Shown: in pieces, positions 7,864 to 16,083 of the stretch
Layout: every line of letters begins with the position of its first letter
How positions within the stretch are numbered: the stretch's first letter is position 1
Assembly (NCBI RefSeq): GCF_000225825.1
Contig: NZ_AGBX01000001.1
Location: 620,001 to 684,000 of the forward strand
Reading direction: 5' to 3'
DNA length: 64,000 nt
Source of the DNA: Brachybacterium squillarum M-6-3
Lineage (GTDB): Bacteria > Actinomycetota > Actinomycetes > Actinomycetales > Dermabacteraceae
Translations under genes and position numbers: made by a program
Notes under the pieces: generated by a model
The model's database searches: none
The model's input: the letters and a program-made list of their open reading frames with translations, nothing else
What the model was told of the DNA's origin: nothing

Positions 7864-9045
7864 TCAGGGCACGGGGGTCGGGAAGGTGCGGAACAGCCGC
7901 TCGAAGCGGCCGCGCTGGGTGGGGCTGATCGTGGTGAGCTCCTCGAGCACCAGCTTCCGCTTCCCGGCGGTGCCGGTGCGGCTCCAGAAGCCGACCACCT
8001 CCCCGCGGCGCAGGGCGGCGCGCTTGAAGACCCCGTTGTTGCCGGGCACGAGGCGGTCGTGGCGGTCCTCGTCCATCAGGAACAGGCGGTCGCGGTAGCC
8101 CAGCACCAGCTCGTCGAAGCCGGGCAGCAGCAGCTCCCGCATCGACTCCTTCTCCCGGGCGGCGTACTCCTCGGCCAGGCCCGGGCGCCACCACAGGCGC
8201 TCCCCGCCGCCCCTGCGGGCCGCGGCGGCGTCGGCGTGGAGGTGACCCTGGGTGTCGGCCCAGCCGCTCTCCAGCTCGGCCTCGACCTGTGGGAGGGCCG
8301 CACGGATCTCCCCCAGCGGGAGCTTGGACCACCAGGCCAGGTCCCGCTCCGAGGCGGGCCCATGGGTGAGGAGGTAGCGCCGGGTCAGCTCGGCGACGGC
8401 CGCGATGCGGTCCCCGCCGAAGGCCCCGGCCAGGTCGCTGCCCGGGGGCAGCCAGGAGGAGGCGAGCACGACGGCCGTCTCCCCCTCCCGCCAGGGACCG
8501 TAGGCCACCAGCCCCGTGGAGAGGTGATGGGTGAGCAGGTGGTAGCCACGGCCGCCGGTGGTGGCGATGCCGGCGTCCTCCCAGGCCTGCATCACCTCGG
8601 CCCGCAGCGCGCCGCGGCCCGCACCGCGGTCCGAGACGGGGGCGACGAGCTCGGCCAGCACCTCCCCCGCCCGGGCCACCTGGGCCTCGTCCAGGCCCAG
8701 CGTGGGGCGACGGGTGATCGCGGCGCGCACGGGGCCGGCGGCGCAGAGCTCGGTGAGCCAGGCCAGGGTGTCCGCGGCCAGGGCGAAGACGGTGCCGCGC
8801 ATCGGGTACCCGCGCACGACCTCCCCGCGGTCGAAGGCCTCCAGCACCGGCTCCACCCGCCCGCCGCTGCGCAGCGCGAGGGAGGAGACCACGCCCGCGA
8901 GGTCCTGCCCCTGGTGCGCCCCGAAGGAGCGGGCCACCCGCGCCGGGGTCGGTGTCGGGGCCCCGTCGGCGGGGACGATCAGACCCTGGGCGAGCAGGCG
9001 GGCGCCGGCGAGGTGGCGGGGAGGGCGCGGGGCGGAAGCGGGCAT
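7864..9045 (-). CDS. AlkZ-family winged-helix DNA glycosylase-like protein
   Basis: The 393-residue protein belongs to the HTH_42 (YcaQ/AlkZ) family, whose best-known members unhook interstrand crosslinks or remove alkylated bases. It has the expected plan: three winged-helix units (RRYLLTHGPASERDLAWW in the middle) and a C-terminal beta domain with LLPGFDELVLGYRDR and RLVPGNNGVFKRAALRRGEV. A QxQ motif at residues 45-47 (GAHQGQDLAG) matches the catalytic motif of the AlkZ-like subgroup. Substrate preference cannot be told; a repair role is inferred. It is monocistronic, and the start has a -10 element 6 nt upstream. Confidence 0.82.
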   Translation of the reverse strand: MPASAPRPPRHLAGARLLAQGLIVPADGAPTPTPARVARSFGAHQGQDLAGVVSSLALRSGGRVEPVLEAFDRGEVVRGYPMRGTVFALAADTLAWLTELCAAGPVRAAITRRPTLGLDEAQVARAGEVLAELVAPVSDRGAGRGALRAEVMQAWEDAGIATTGGRGYHLLTHHLSTGLVAYGPWREGETAVVLASSWLPPGSDLAGAFGGDRIAAVAELTRRYLLTHGPASERDLAWWSKLPLGEIRAALPQVEAELESGWADTQGHLHADAAAARRGGGERLWWRPGLAEEYAAREKESMRELLLPGFDELVLGYRDRLFLMDEDRHDRLVPGNNGVFKRAALRRGEVVGFWSRTGTAGKRKLVLEELTTISPTQRGRFERLFRTFPTPVP

Positions 9046-9051
9046 GGCCCG

Positions 9052-9057
9052 AGCGTA
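9052..9057 (-). promoter_or_regulatory. -10 element of the AlkZ-like gene (leaderless)
   Basis: TACGCT on the minus strand is followed by 6 nt and ATG at 9045. Confidence 0.5.
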
Positions 9058-9137
9058 GCCATCGGCCCCGACCCTCGAGCCCCGGGGGCGCGTCCGTGCG
9101 GGACCGCCCCCGACGACCTGAGACGCCCGGACACGAC

Positions 9138-9168
9138 AGCGCCCCGGAGCCGAGGGCTCCGGGGCGCT
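9138..9168 (-). terminator. Terminator hairpin downstream of ppiA
   Basis: A perfect 14-bp inverted repeat (AGCGCCCCGGAGCC and complement) with a GAG loop lies 34 nt beyond the ppiA stop, between it and the next minus-strand gene. There is no strong T-tract, as is common at high GC. Confidence 0.65.
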
Positions 9169-9202
9169 GAGCGGATCGGGCGGGCCGGGGCCCGCCGCAG
9201 GA

Positions 9203-9739
9203 TCACTTCTCGATGCTGACGCTCTCGATGACGACGTCCTCGAGGGGGCGGTCGCGCATGTCGGTCTTCGCCGCGGCGATCTCGTCGACGACCTTCTTCG
9301 AGTCGGCGTCGGCGACCTCGCCGAAGACGGTGTGCTTGCCCTGCAGGTGCGGGGTCGGGCCCACGGTGATGAAGAACTGCGAGCCGTTGGTGCCGGAGGG
9401 CTTGCCGGTGATGGCGTTGGCGCGCTTGCCGGCGTTGGCCATGGCCAGCACGTAGGGCTCGTTGAAGTTCTTCTCCGAGATCTCGTCGTCGAAGGTGTAG
9501 CCGGGGCCGCCGGTGCCGGTGCCCAGCGGGTCGCCTCCCTGGATCATGAAGCCGGAGATGATGCGGTGGAAGACCACGCCGTCGTAGAACGGGCGGGAGA
9601 CCTTCTGGCCGCTCTCGGGGTCGGTGAACTCGCGGGAGCCCTCGGCGAGGCCCACGAAGTTGTCGACGGTCTTCGGGGCGTGGTTCGGGAACAGCTCGAT
9701 GCGGATGTCCCCGTGGTTGGTGTGCAGAGTTGCGAACAT
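9203..9739 (-). CDS. ppiA: Cyclophilin-type peptidyl-prolyl cis-trans isomerase
   Basis: Cyclophilins speed proline cis-trans isomerisation during folding. The 178-residue protein is a single cytoplasmic domain: [20 protein letters not shown], then [17 protein letters not shown] with the catalytic Arg in FHRI, then [19 protein letters not shown] and GKHTVFGEV. The Trp of many eukaryotic drug-binding cyclophilins is replaced by His in TPHLQGKH, usual in bacteria. Start ATG 9739 gives the standard N-terminus. A long antisense-compatible frame extends upstream but is only high-GC openness. In many actinobacteria this gene sits near oriC close to rhomboid. Confidence 0.95.
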   Translation of the reverse strand: MFATLHTNHGDIRIELFPNHAPKTVDNFVGLAEGSREFTDPESGQKVSRPFYDGVVFHRIISGFMIQGGDPLGTGTGGPGYTFDDEISEKNFNEPYVLAMANAGKRANAITGKPSGTNGSQFFITVGPTPHLQGKHTVFGEVADADSKKVVDEIAAAKTDMRDRPLEDVVIESVSIEK

Positions 9740-9964
9740 GCGGTCATCTTCGCACACGGGGATGCGCCCGCCCGGGGCTCCCGGCCTGCGCCGGGAGCGA
9801 ACGGGAATCCCGCGGACCGTTCGCCTGGGAGGCCTGTCGGGGGCTCGCGTTAGAGTTGCCCCACACGGACCGCGAGTCGGTCGTCTCCTGCGCAGAGGCA
9901 CCGTTCGTGGCCCAGGGACCACCGCCGGCCCGACCCGGCGGACTCGACCGAAAGGGGAACGAGC

Positions 9965-10744
9965 ATGGCGCTGAGCAAGAAGAAGCGCGAGGCCAAGAAG
10001 GCCCAGAAGCACGCGGAGGCCGTGGCCGTCACCGCGGGCGGCACCGTGAAGAAGGCCGAGAAGGCCGTCGAGGAGCTGCAGAAGCTGGCGGGCCAGGTCG
10101 GCCCCGTCGTCTCCGAGGGCGCCCGCGAGGCCCGCAGCCGCGCGACCGACCTGGTGGACCAGTACGGCCCCGTGGTCGAGGGGCGCCTGCGCGAGCAGGG
10201 CGAGAAGATCTCGAGCACCGTCTCGCAGAACCTCGGCCCGCGCGCCGACAAGATCGTGCACGACGTGCAGGACGACTACCTCCCCCGCGCCCGCAAGACC
10301 GCGGAGACCACGGGCACCGTGCTGAGGTCCGCCGTGGACGCCGCGCGCAAGGAGATCGACAAGGGCCAGGGCGACATCAAGTCGGCCGCTCTCACCCCCA
10401 CCGTGCAGAAGAAGAGCCGCGCCGGGAAGGTGCTGCTGGTCCTCGGCCTGGCCGCCGTCGGCGCCGCCGCGGGCTACGTGGCCTGGAAGAAGACCCGTCC
10501 GGTGGAGGACCCCTGGGCCCCGCCGGCCGACTTCGCCCGCGCCCACTACCCGGCCTCCGCCGCGGACGACTCCGCCTCCTCCGAGGTCTCCGACACCGTC
10601 GGCTCCGCCGACGCGGGCGACGTGGCCTCCTCGCTCAAGGGCGAGGACCGCAGCTCGGACACCGAGCCCAAGGAGGTCAAGGTGGACTCGGATCCCGAGG
10701 CCTCCGAGGGCGAGAAGCGCGGCACCCACCGCGGCGACGCCTGA
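9965..10744 (+). CDS. Membrane-anchored helical protein of unknown function
   Basis: The 259-residue protein starts at ATG 9965 after a GGGGAA ribosome-binding sequence. It opens with a Lys-rich stretch (MALSKKKREAKKAQKHAEAV) followed by about 120 residues of amphipathic, probably coiled-coil helix (VKKAEKAVEELQKLAGQVGP and VDQYGPVVEGRLREQGEKIS). One membrane helix lies at about residues 157-173 (VLLVLGLAAVGAAAGYVAWK), and the tail is acidic and disordered. I do not recognise a named family; similar helix-TM-acidic-tail proteins are found beside ppiA in related actinobacteria. A membrane-associated scaffold or cell-envelope role is possible but unproven. A strong hairpin follows the stop. Confidence 0.75.
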   Translation: MALSKKKREAKKAQKHAEAVAVTAGGTVKKAEKAVEELQKLAGQVGPVVSEGAREARSRATDLVDQYGPVVEGRLREQGEKISSTVSQNLGPRADKIVHDVQDDYLPRARKTAETTGTVLRSAVDAARKEIDKGQGDIKSAALTPTVQKKSRAGKVLLVLGLAAVGAAAGYVAWKKTRPVEDPWAPPADFARAHYPASAADDSASSEVSDTVGSADAGDVASSLKGEDRSSDTEPKEVKVDSDPEASEGEKRGTHRGDA

Positions 10745-10800
10745 GCCTGACCGCACACGCCTGATCCCGACCGGACGCCCCTGCCTCCGGTCCGGACCAT

Positions 10801-10847
10801 GAACGGCGCGACGACCCCCTCCCCCGAGGGCGGACGTCGCGCCGTTC
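10801..10847 (+). terminator. Hairpin after the membrane-anchored helical protein gene
   Basis: A perfect 13-bp inverted repeat, GAACGGCGCGACG with its complement, closes a 21-nt loop. It lies 57 nt after the stop at 10744. It overlaps the start of the longest frame of the next gene, which argues for a later start there. Confidence 0.55.
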
Positions 10848-10861
10848 CCGCATCCGAGGCG

Positions 10862-11569
10862 GTGAGGTGCACCAGGGGTCGCGTCCCCGGGACGACCCCG
10901 GGCCCGGAGCACTTCCCCGTCCTTCCCGCGGGCGCCGCAGCGGCCGTCCTCCGCACGCCCCGCCTGCTGCTCGCCCCCGTCACCAGCGCCGATCTCGAGC
11001 CGCTGTTCCGTCTGCACGCCGACCCCGCGCCCTACGCCCTGGACTCCACCGAGCCGCTGACCACCCGTGCCCAGATGCGCTGGGTGCTCGGGCAGTGGAC
11101 CGCGCACTGGCAGCGGTACGGCGAGGGGTACCGGACGGTCCGCCCGAACCCCGCGCACACCGGGAGCACCCCGCGGGGTCGCCGCCTGTTCGGCGTGGTG
11201 GGCCTGTCCGTCCTGGAGGGCGAGGACCGCGGCTCCCTCAGCGCCTACTGGCGGCTGGACCCCGCCCGGCAGGGACAGGGGATCGCCACCGAGGCGATGC
11301 GCGCCGTGCTGGCCGCCGCCCGCCTCCGCGCCCGCGAGGCCCGCACCGCCGGACCCGACCGATCCGCGCAGGAGGCACTGCCCGAGGAGATCGTGGTGGT
11401 GACCGCCGCCCGCAACGCACCCTCCCGCGCCCTGGCCGCGCGGCTGGGCTTCACCCCGGCGCCGACGAAGCGCCGGGTCCCCGGGGGCCGTGCCGGGGAC
11501 GTGCTGCTGACCCTTCCCGGCCCCGGAGCCGACGCGGGCCCCCACGACCCGGGCGTGCCGGATTCCTAG
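10862..11569 (+). CDS. GNAT N-acetyltransferase, RimJ/RimL-like
   Basis: The protein is a GCN5-related acetyltransferase of the RimJ/RimL (acetyltransf_3) type, which uses acetyl-CoA to acetylate a protein N-terminus or a small amine. Landmarks: LRTPRLLLAPVTSADLEPLF (first strand and helix), LFGVVGLSVLEGEDRG, the strand YWRLDPARQGQGIATEAM with the acetyl-CoA loop (Q-G-Q-G-I-A), and ARNAPSRALAARLGFTPAP. A GTG at 10862 is chosen, giving 235 residues; the ATG at 10799 would put the preceding hairpin inside the coding region and adds a poorly structured leader. The substrate is unknown. The gene ends 9 nt before gluQRS, but gluQRS has its own -10 element. Confidence 0.75.
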   Translation: MRCTRGRVPGTTPGPEHFPVLPAGAAAAVLRTPRLLLAPVTSADLEPLFRLHADPAPYALDSTEPLTTRAQMRWVLGQWTAHWQRYGEGYRTVRPNPAHTGSTPRGRRLFGVVGLSVLEGEDRGSLSAYWRLDPARQGQGIATEAMRAVLAAARLRAREARTAGPDRSAQEALPEEIVVVTAARNAPSRALAARLGFTPAPTKRRVPGGRAGDVLLTLPGPGADAGPHDPGVPDS

Positions 11570-11572
11570 ACT
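11567..11572 (+). promoter_or_regulatory. -10 element of gluQRS (leaderless)
   Basis: TAGACT is followed by 6 nt and ATG 11579, which favours that ATG over the GTG one codon earlier. It overlaps the stop codon of the GNAT gene. Confidence 0.5.
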
Positions 11573-11578
11573 GGCGTG

Positions 11579-12502
11579 ATGACCTCCCAGTCCTCTGGCA
11601 CCCGCGGCGCCGGCCGCTACGCCCCCTCCCCCAGCGGCGACCTGCACCTGGGGAACCTGCGCACCGCGATCCTGGCCTGGGCGCTCGCGCGCGGCACCGG
11701 CCGCGCCTTCCACCTGCGCGTCGAGGACCTCGACCGGGTGCGCAAGGGCGCCGAGGACCGGCAGCTGGAGGACCTGGCCGCCCTCGGCCTGGACTGGGAC
11801 CCGCCCGTGGTGCGGCAGTCGGAGCGCGGGGACGCCCACCGTGCGGCGATCGCCCGGCTGGCGGAGGCGGGCCTGGTGTACGAGTGCTACTGCACGCGAC
11901 GCGAGATCCTGGAGGCGCCGAGCGCCCCGCACGCTCCGCCCGGCGCCTACCCCGGCACCTGCCGCGACCTGGACGAGCCGGCCCGGGAGGCGGGCCGTGC
12001 CCGGATGCGCGAGCTGCGGCGCGAGCCGGCTCTGCGGCTGCGGGCGGAGGTCGCGGAGTGGTCGGTGCGGGACCGCTGGGCGGGGGAGGTCACCGGGCCC
12101 GTGGACGACCTGGTGCTGCGGCGCGGCGACGGCGTGGTGGCGTACAACCTGGCCGTGGTCATCGACGACGCGGACGCGGAGGTGGACCAGGTGGTGCGCG
12201 CCGACGACCTGCTGAGCTCCGCGCCCCGCCAGGCGCACCTCGCGCAGCTGCTGGGTCTGCCCGAACCCGTCTACGCCCACGTGCCGCTGGCCGTGAACGG
12301 CGAGGGCGCGCGGCTGGCCAAGCGCGACGGCGCCGTCACCCTGCGCGACCGCCTCGCGCGCGGCGAGAGCGCGGGGGACGTGGTCGAGCGGATCGGCGAC
12401 TCCCTCGGCGTCCCCGGCTGCCGGACGGCCCGGGACGTGCTCGAGCGATGGGACCCGGACTCGCTGCCACGGGGGCCCTGGGTGGTGGACCTGCCCTCCT
12501 GA
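11579..12502 (+). CDS. gluQRS: Glutamyl-Q tRNA(Asp) synthetase
   Basis: GluQ-RS is a truncated glutamyl-tRNA synthetase paralogue that attaches glutamate to queuosine at position 34 of tRNA(Asp). The 307-residue protein has the class I signature GRYAPSPSGDLHLGNLRTA (HIGH equivalent HLGN), the zinc site YECYCTRREI...YPGTC, DDLVLRRGDGVVAYNLAVV and the KMSKS equivalent ARLAKRDGAVTL. It lacks the anticodon-binding domain, which separates it from GltX. The QRxxE-type middle and C-terminal tail are short, as expected. Confidence 0.93.
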   Translation: MTSQSSGTRGAGRYAPSPSGDLHLGNLRTAILAWALARGTGRAFHLRVEDLDRVRKGAEDRQLEDLAALGLDWDPPVVRQSERGDAHRAAIARLAEAGLVYECYCTRREILEAPSAPHAPPGAYPGTCRDLDEPAREAGRARMRELRREPALRLRAEVAEWSVRDRWAGEVTGPVDDLVLRRGDGVVAYNLAVVIDDADAEVDQVVRADDLLSSAPRQAHLAQLLGLPEPVYAHVPLAVNGEGARLAKRDGAVTLRDRLARGESAGDVVERIGDSLGVPGCRTARDVLERWDPDSLPRGPWVVDLPS

Positions 12503-12573
12503 CCAGCGGCAGTGCGGCCAGCGGGGCAGGAACGTCTCTCATCCCACATCCGGCTCCATACGTGGCCGTATCG

Positions 12574-12589
12574 GATACACGAGTGTATC
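12574..12589. promoter_or_regulatory. Palindromic operator upstream of the YhgE/Pip gene
   Basis: GATACAC-GA-GTGTATC is a perfect 7-bp inverted repeat with a 2-nt spacer, 8 nt before the GTG at 12598. It has the size and position expected for a TetR-type repressor site. No regulator gene is adjacent, so the repressor is unknown. Confidence 0.6.
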
Positions 12590-12597
12590 GTGGCGGC

Positions 12598-15500
12598 GTG
12601 CCACAGACATCCTCCGCAATCCGCGCCTTCGCACGCCTCCTCCCGGCCGAGTGGAAGAAGCCCATCGCCGCCCTGTTCATCACCGGGCTGGCGCTGGTCC
12701 CGATCATCTACTCCGGCAACATGACCTGGTCCTTCCTCGACCCCACGGGGAACCTGCACCAGGCCACCGCCGCCGTCGTGAACGAGGACGCCGGGGCCAT
12801 CGCCACCGGTGCCGACGGCGAGGAGACCCGGATCGACGTCGGCGAGGAGTTCACCGACACCCTGCTCGACACGGACGAGGACGACGTCTACACGTTCGTC
12901 GAGGTCAGCGCCGAGGAGGCCGAGGCCGGGCTCGAGGACGGCACCTATGCGGCCACCGTCGTCGTCCCCGAGGACTTCTCCCAGAACGTGGCCTCCCTCG
13001 GCGGCGACGCGGAGGACGCCGCCGTCGCCATGCTCACCGTCACCACGAACGACTCGATCAACTACGTGGGCGGCAACTTCACCAAGTCCATCGGCACCGC
13101 CCTCACGCAGTCCCTCGAGGGCAGCGTGCTCGAGGAGTACCTGGACAACATCTACGTCGGCTTCACGACCATCCACGACGGGGTGGTCGATGCGACCGAC
13201 GGCGCCGGACAGCTGGCCGACGGCGCCACCGAGCTCTCCGACGGCCTGGACGAGCTGGAGAGCGGCTCCCTGGAGCTGAAGGACGGCACAGAGGAGCTGT
13301 CCGACGGTGCCGATCAGCTCGCCGCCGGCACCGGCGAGCTGGCCGACGGGGCGGACACCCTGGTGGTGGGCCTGGAGGAGCTGGAGTCCGGCGCGGTGCA
13401 GCTGCGCGACGGCACGGCCACCCTCGACACCGGCGCCCGCCAGCTCGCCTCGGGCCTGGGCACCCTCTCGGCCAACAGCGAGGAGCTGCGCAGCGGCGCC
13501 GACGAGCTGGCCGACGGGCTCGGGTCCCTCTCCACCGGTGCGGACTCCCTGTCCTCGGGCGCCTCCCAGGTGGCCGACGGCACCGCACAGCTCGACGCGA
13601 CCGTCTCCGAGGCCGCCCAGGAGGCGGAGGACCTCGGCATCACCTCCGAGAGCGTGCAGACCACCAGCGACGACCTGATCGCCGCGATCGACTCGCTGGA
13701 GGACGCCGCCGGCGCCGCCGAGGACGTCGCCGCGGACCTCGAGGACCCGGTCGACCGCGCCTCGCAGCTCGCGGAGGACGTGACCGCCCTGCAGGACCAG
13801 GCGGACACCGTGAACGGCCTGGCCTCCAGCGCCGAGGACGCGGCCGCCGCGATCTCCACGATCCAGGACGCCGACGGCGCCATCGCGGCGGCCGCCGAGC
13901 AGGTCTCGCAGGCGAACGACGACCTGCAGGCCGCCGCCGAGGCAGCGAGCACCGCGAGTGACGACGCCCGGAGCGCCGCCGACGCGGCGGCGACCGCGGC
14001 GACGGACGCGCAGACCGCCGAGGACAGCGCCGCGGCCTCCGCCGAAACCGTGGACACCTACACGAGCGCCGCCGACGAGCTCGCCGCGCAGTGCGCCGAC
14101 TCCGGGGCCGAGGAATCCTTCTGCACGGACCTCCAGGAGCTCGCCGACACCTCGGAGAGCACCGTCGCCGCCGCGGACACCGCGGCATCCGACGCCACCA
14201 CCGCCAGCGATTCCGCGGACGCGGCGAGCGAGGCCGCGGAAACCGCCGCCACCTCGGCGAGCACCGCCCAGGAGTCCCTGACCACGGCCACCACCGCGCT
14301 GGACGGTCTGTCCGCGGCGGCCGAGGACCTGAGCGCCGCCGTCGCCGACGTCCAGGAGCTGCCCGCCGACCTCGGCACCGACCTCTCCACCCTCGCGGAC
14401 TCGACCTCGACCATGTCCTCGGACCTGGACACCCTGGTGACCGACGCGGGTGAGCTGTCGGATGCCGTCTCCACCGCCCGCGAGGACGTGCGGACCGTCG
14501 CGGAGGACGTCTCCCCCGACTCCGGCGACCAGAGCGCCTCCGAGCTGGCCGAGACCCTCGCCTCGCAGGCGCGCACCGCCGCCGAGGCCGCCCCGCAGGC
14601 CTACGAGACCCTGCAGCAGGGCGCGGACGACATCGCCACCCTGAACGCGGGCGCCCAGCAGGTCGCCGCCGGGGCGGAGCAGCTCGCCACCGCCGCCGGC
14701 ACCGCCGAGTCCGGCGCCACCGAGCTTGCCTCGGGCGTGACGACCTACACCGAGGGCGTGGACAGCGCCGCGGACGGTGCGGACGAGCTCGCCGCCGGCA
14801 CCGGTGAACTGTACGAGGGGGCCGATTCCCTGGCCTCCGGCGCCACCGAGGCCCGGGAGGGTGCCGAGTCGCTCGCCTCCGGGGCGACCGAGCTGGACGA
14901 GGGCGCGACCGAGCTGGCCTCCGGCGCCTCCGAGCTGGACGAGGGCGCCCAGTCCCTCGTGGACGGTCTGGTCGAGGCGGCCGAGGGCGCCCAGCAGCTC
15001 GAGGACGGCTCCACGGAGCTGCACGACTCGCTGGCGGAGTCCGAGGGGGACATCCCTTCCTACACCGACTCCGAGCGGGAGTCGCTGGAGGCGGTCTCCT
15101 CCGACCCGGTGCAGATGGACTTCGTGCGCGCCAACGAGCTGGACGCCTTCGGCGAGGGCCTGGCCCCGCTGTTCCTGTCCATCGGCCTGTGGGTGGGCGG
15201 CATGGCCATCTTCCTGATGATGCCGGCCTTCTCCCGGGAGGCGGCCCTGCGCGGCTCCGGCGCCTGGGCGCTGCTGGCGGGTGGCCTGCTGCCCGCGCTG
15301 GCGCTGGGCCTGGTGCAGTCCGCGATCGCCGTCGCGATCCTGCACTTCCGGGTGGGCGTGACCACCGAGAACCTGGGTCTGCTGTTCGGCCTGGCGGCGA
15401 TCGCGAGCGTGGTGTTCACGGCGTTGAACCACGGCTTCGGCGCCATCTTCGGGCCGGTCGGGAAATTCGTGGCCCTGGTGCTGGTGGCCCTGCAGGTCTC

Positions 15501-15744
15501 CGGCGCCGGCGGCACCTACCCGACGGCCACGCTGCCCGAGTTCTTCCAGGTCATCCACCCGTACCTGCCGATGACGCACACCGTGGACGCCTTCCGCGGA
15601 GCCATCGGCGGCGGCTGGGTCGACCCCGCGGGCGACCTGGCCTGGATGGCCGGCTGGCTGGTGCTGGGCGTGACGCTGGGCCTCGCGGGCGCGATCAAGG
15701 AGCGCCGCTCCGCATGGAAGGAGCTGGCGGGAGAGATCGACTGA
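12598..15744 (+). CDS. YhgE/Pip-family membrane protein with long heptad-repeat ectodomain
   Basis: YhgE/Pip proteins (named from the phage infection protein of Lactococcus) are ABC-2-like membrane proteins with a large extracytoplasmic loop; some are linked to type VII secretion or antimicrobial export. The 1,048-residue product has one N-terminal membrane helix (about residues 19-38, KPIAALFITGLALVPIIYSG), a region of about 800 residues rich in L-x-x-G-A-x-x-L repeats (for example LADGATELSDGLDELESGS) and a central Ala/Asp/Ser-rich coiled coil. The C-terminal membrane domain has five or so helices starting near LFLSIGLWVGGMAIFLMMPA. The GTG at 12598 is the first start after the operator and gives the family N-terminus. 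It is about 200-300 residues longer than many relatives, owing to the coiled coil. Confidence 0.88.
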   Translation: MPQTSSAIRAFARLLPAEWKKPIAALFITGLALVPIIYSGNMTWSFLDPTGNLHQATAAVVNEDAGAIATGADGEETRIDVGEEFTDTLLDTDEDDVYTFVEVSAEEAEAGLEDGTYAATVVVPEDFSQNVASLGGDAEDAAVAMLTVTTNDSINYVGGNFTKSIGTALTQSLEGSVLEEYLDNIYVGFTTIHDGVVDATDGAGQLADGATELSDGLDELESGSLELKDGTEELSDGADQLAAGTGELADGADTLVVGLEELESGAVQLRDGTATLDTGARQLASGLGTLSANSEELRSGADELADGLGSLSTGADSLSSGASQVADGTAQLDATVSEAAQEAEDLGITSESVQTTSDDLIAAIDSLEDAAGAAEDVAADLEDPVDRASQLAEDVTALQDQADTVNGLASSAEDAAAAISTIQDADGAIAAAAEQVSQANDDLQAAAEAASTASDDARSAADAAATAATDAQTAEDSAAASAETVDTYTSAADELAAQCADSGAEESFCTDLQELADTSESTVAAADTAASDATTASDSADAASEAAETAATSASTAQESLTTATTALDGLSAAAEDLSAAVADVQELPADLGTDLSTLADSTSTMSSDLDTLVTDAGELSDAVSTAREDVRTVAEDVSPDSGDQSASELAETLASQARTAAEAAPQAYETLQQGADDIATLNAGAQQVAAGAEQLATAAGTAESGATELASGVTTYTEGVDSAADGADELAAGTGELYEGADSLASGATEAREGAESLASGATELDEGATELASGASELDEGAQSLVDGLVEAAEGAQQLEDGSTELHDSLAESEGDIPSYTDSERESLEAVSSDPVQMDFVRANELDAFGEGLAPLFLSIGLWVGGMAIFLMMPAFSREAALRGSGAWALLAGGLLPALALGLVQSAIAVAILHFRVGVTTENLGLLFGLAAIASVVFTALNHGFGAIFGPVGKFVALVLVALQVSGAGGTYPTATLPEFFQVIHPYLPMTHTVDAFRGAIGGGWVDPAGDLAWMAGWLVLGVTLGLAGAIKERRSAWKELAGEID

Positions 15745-15796
15745 TCCCCTCGGCCGACGGCCGCCCGGCGCGGGCCGACCGGGCCCGGACATGACG

Positions 15797-15824
15797 GAGG
15801 GCGGCAGGTTTCCCCACCGCCCTC
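15797..15824. terminator. Hairpin between convergent genes
   Basis: GAGGGCGG and CCGCCCTC form an 8-bp stem with a 12-nt loop, 53 nt after the YhgE/Pip stop. It may serve the plus-strand gene. Confidence 0.45.
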
Positions 15825-16083
15825 AGTCACCGGACCCGCTCTCCCCTGCCGGCCCGGAGTCACCGCCGGGCGGGGAACTCCATCGCAAGCCCCTTCCACG
15901 GCGATGGAATCCACCGTAGACACGGCGACCCGGGACGGTGGGGACCTTTTTCCTGGCGCGGAGCCGATGGGCCTGCTCACACCGGATAAACGGACTGTCT
16001 CGGCACACCGGCCATCAGGTCACATGTCCCACATCGGGGGAATCTCGTGCCTCCCGTCCGGCCATCGACGGCGTCCCCCCTGG
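15825..16083. other. Convergent intergenic stretch
   Basis: The rest of the 339-bp gap between the YhgE/Pip gene and the M20 gene contains an inverted repeat TCCATCGC (15879-15886) / GCGATGGA (15901-15908). There is no credible gene, so it is mainly a 3' spacer shared by two converging transcripts. Confidence 0.4.

Noticed and set aside
9203-12280. A minus-strand open frame of over 1,000 codons covering ppiA and running antisense to three plus-strand genes
   Set aside because: Only the last 178 codons (ppiA) look like protein; the rest is antisense to well-supported genes and reflects the lack of stop codons at very high GC.
12271-15792. A minus-strand open frame of about 1,170 codons antisense to YhgE/Pip
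   Set aside because: It mirrors the repetitive plus-strand gene and has no start signal or recognisable domain.
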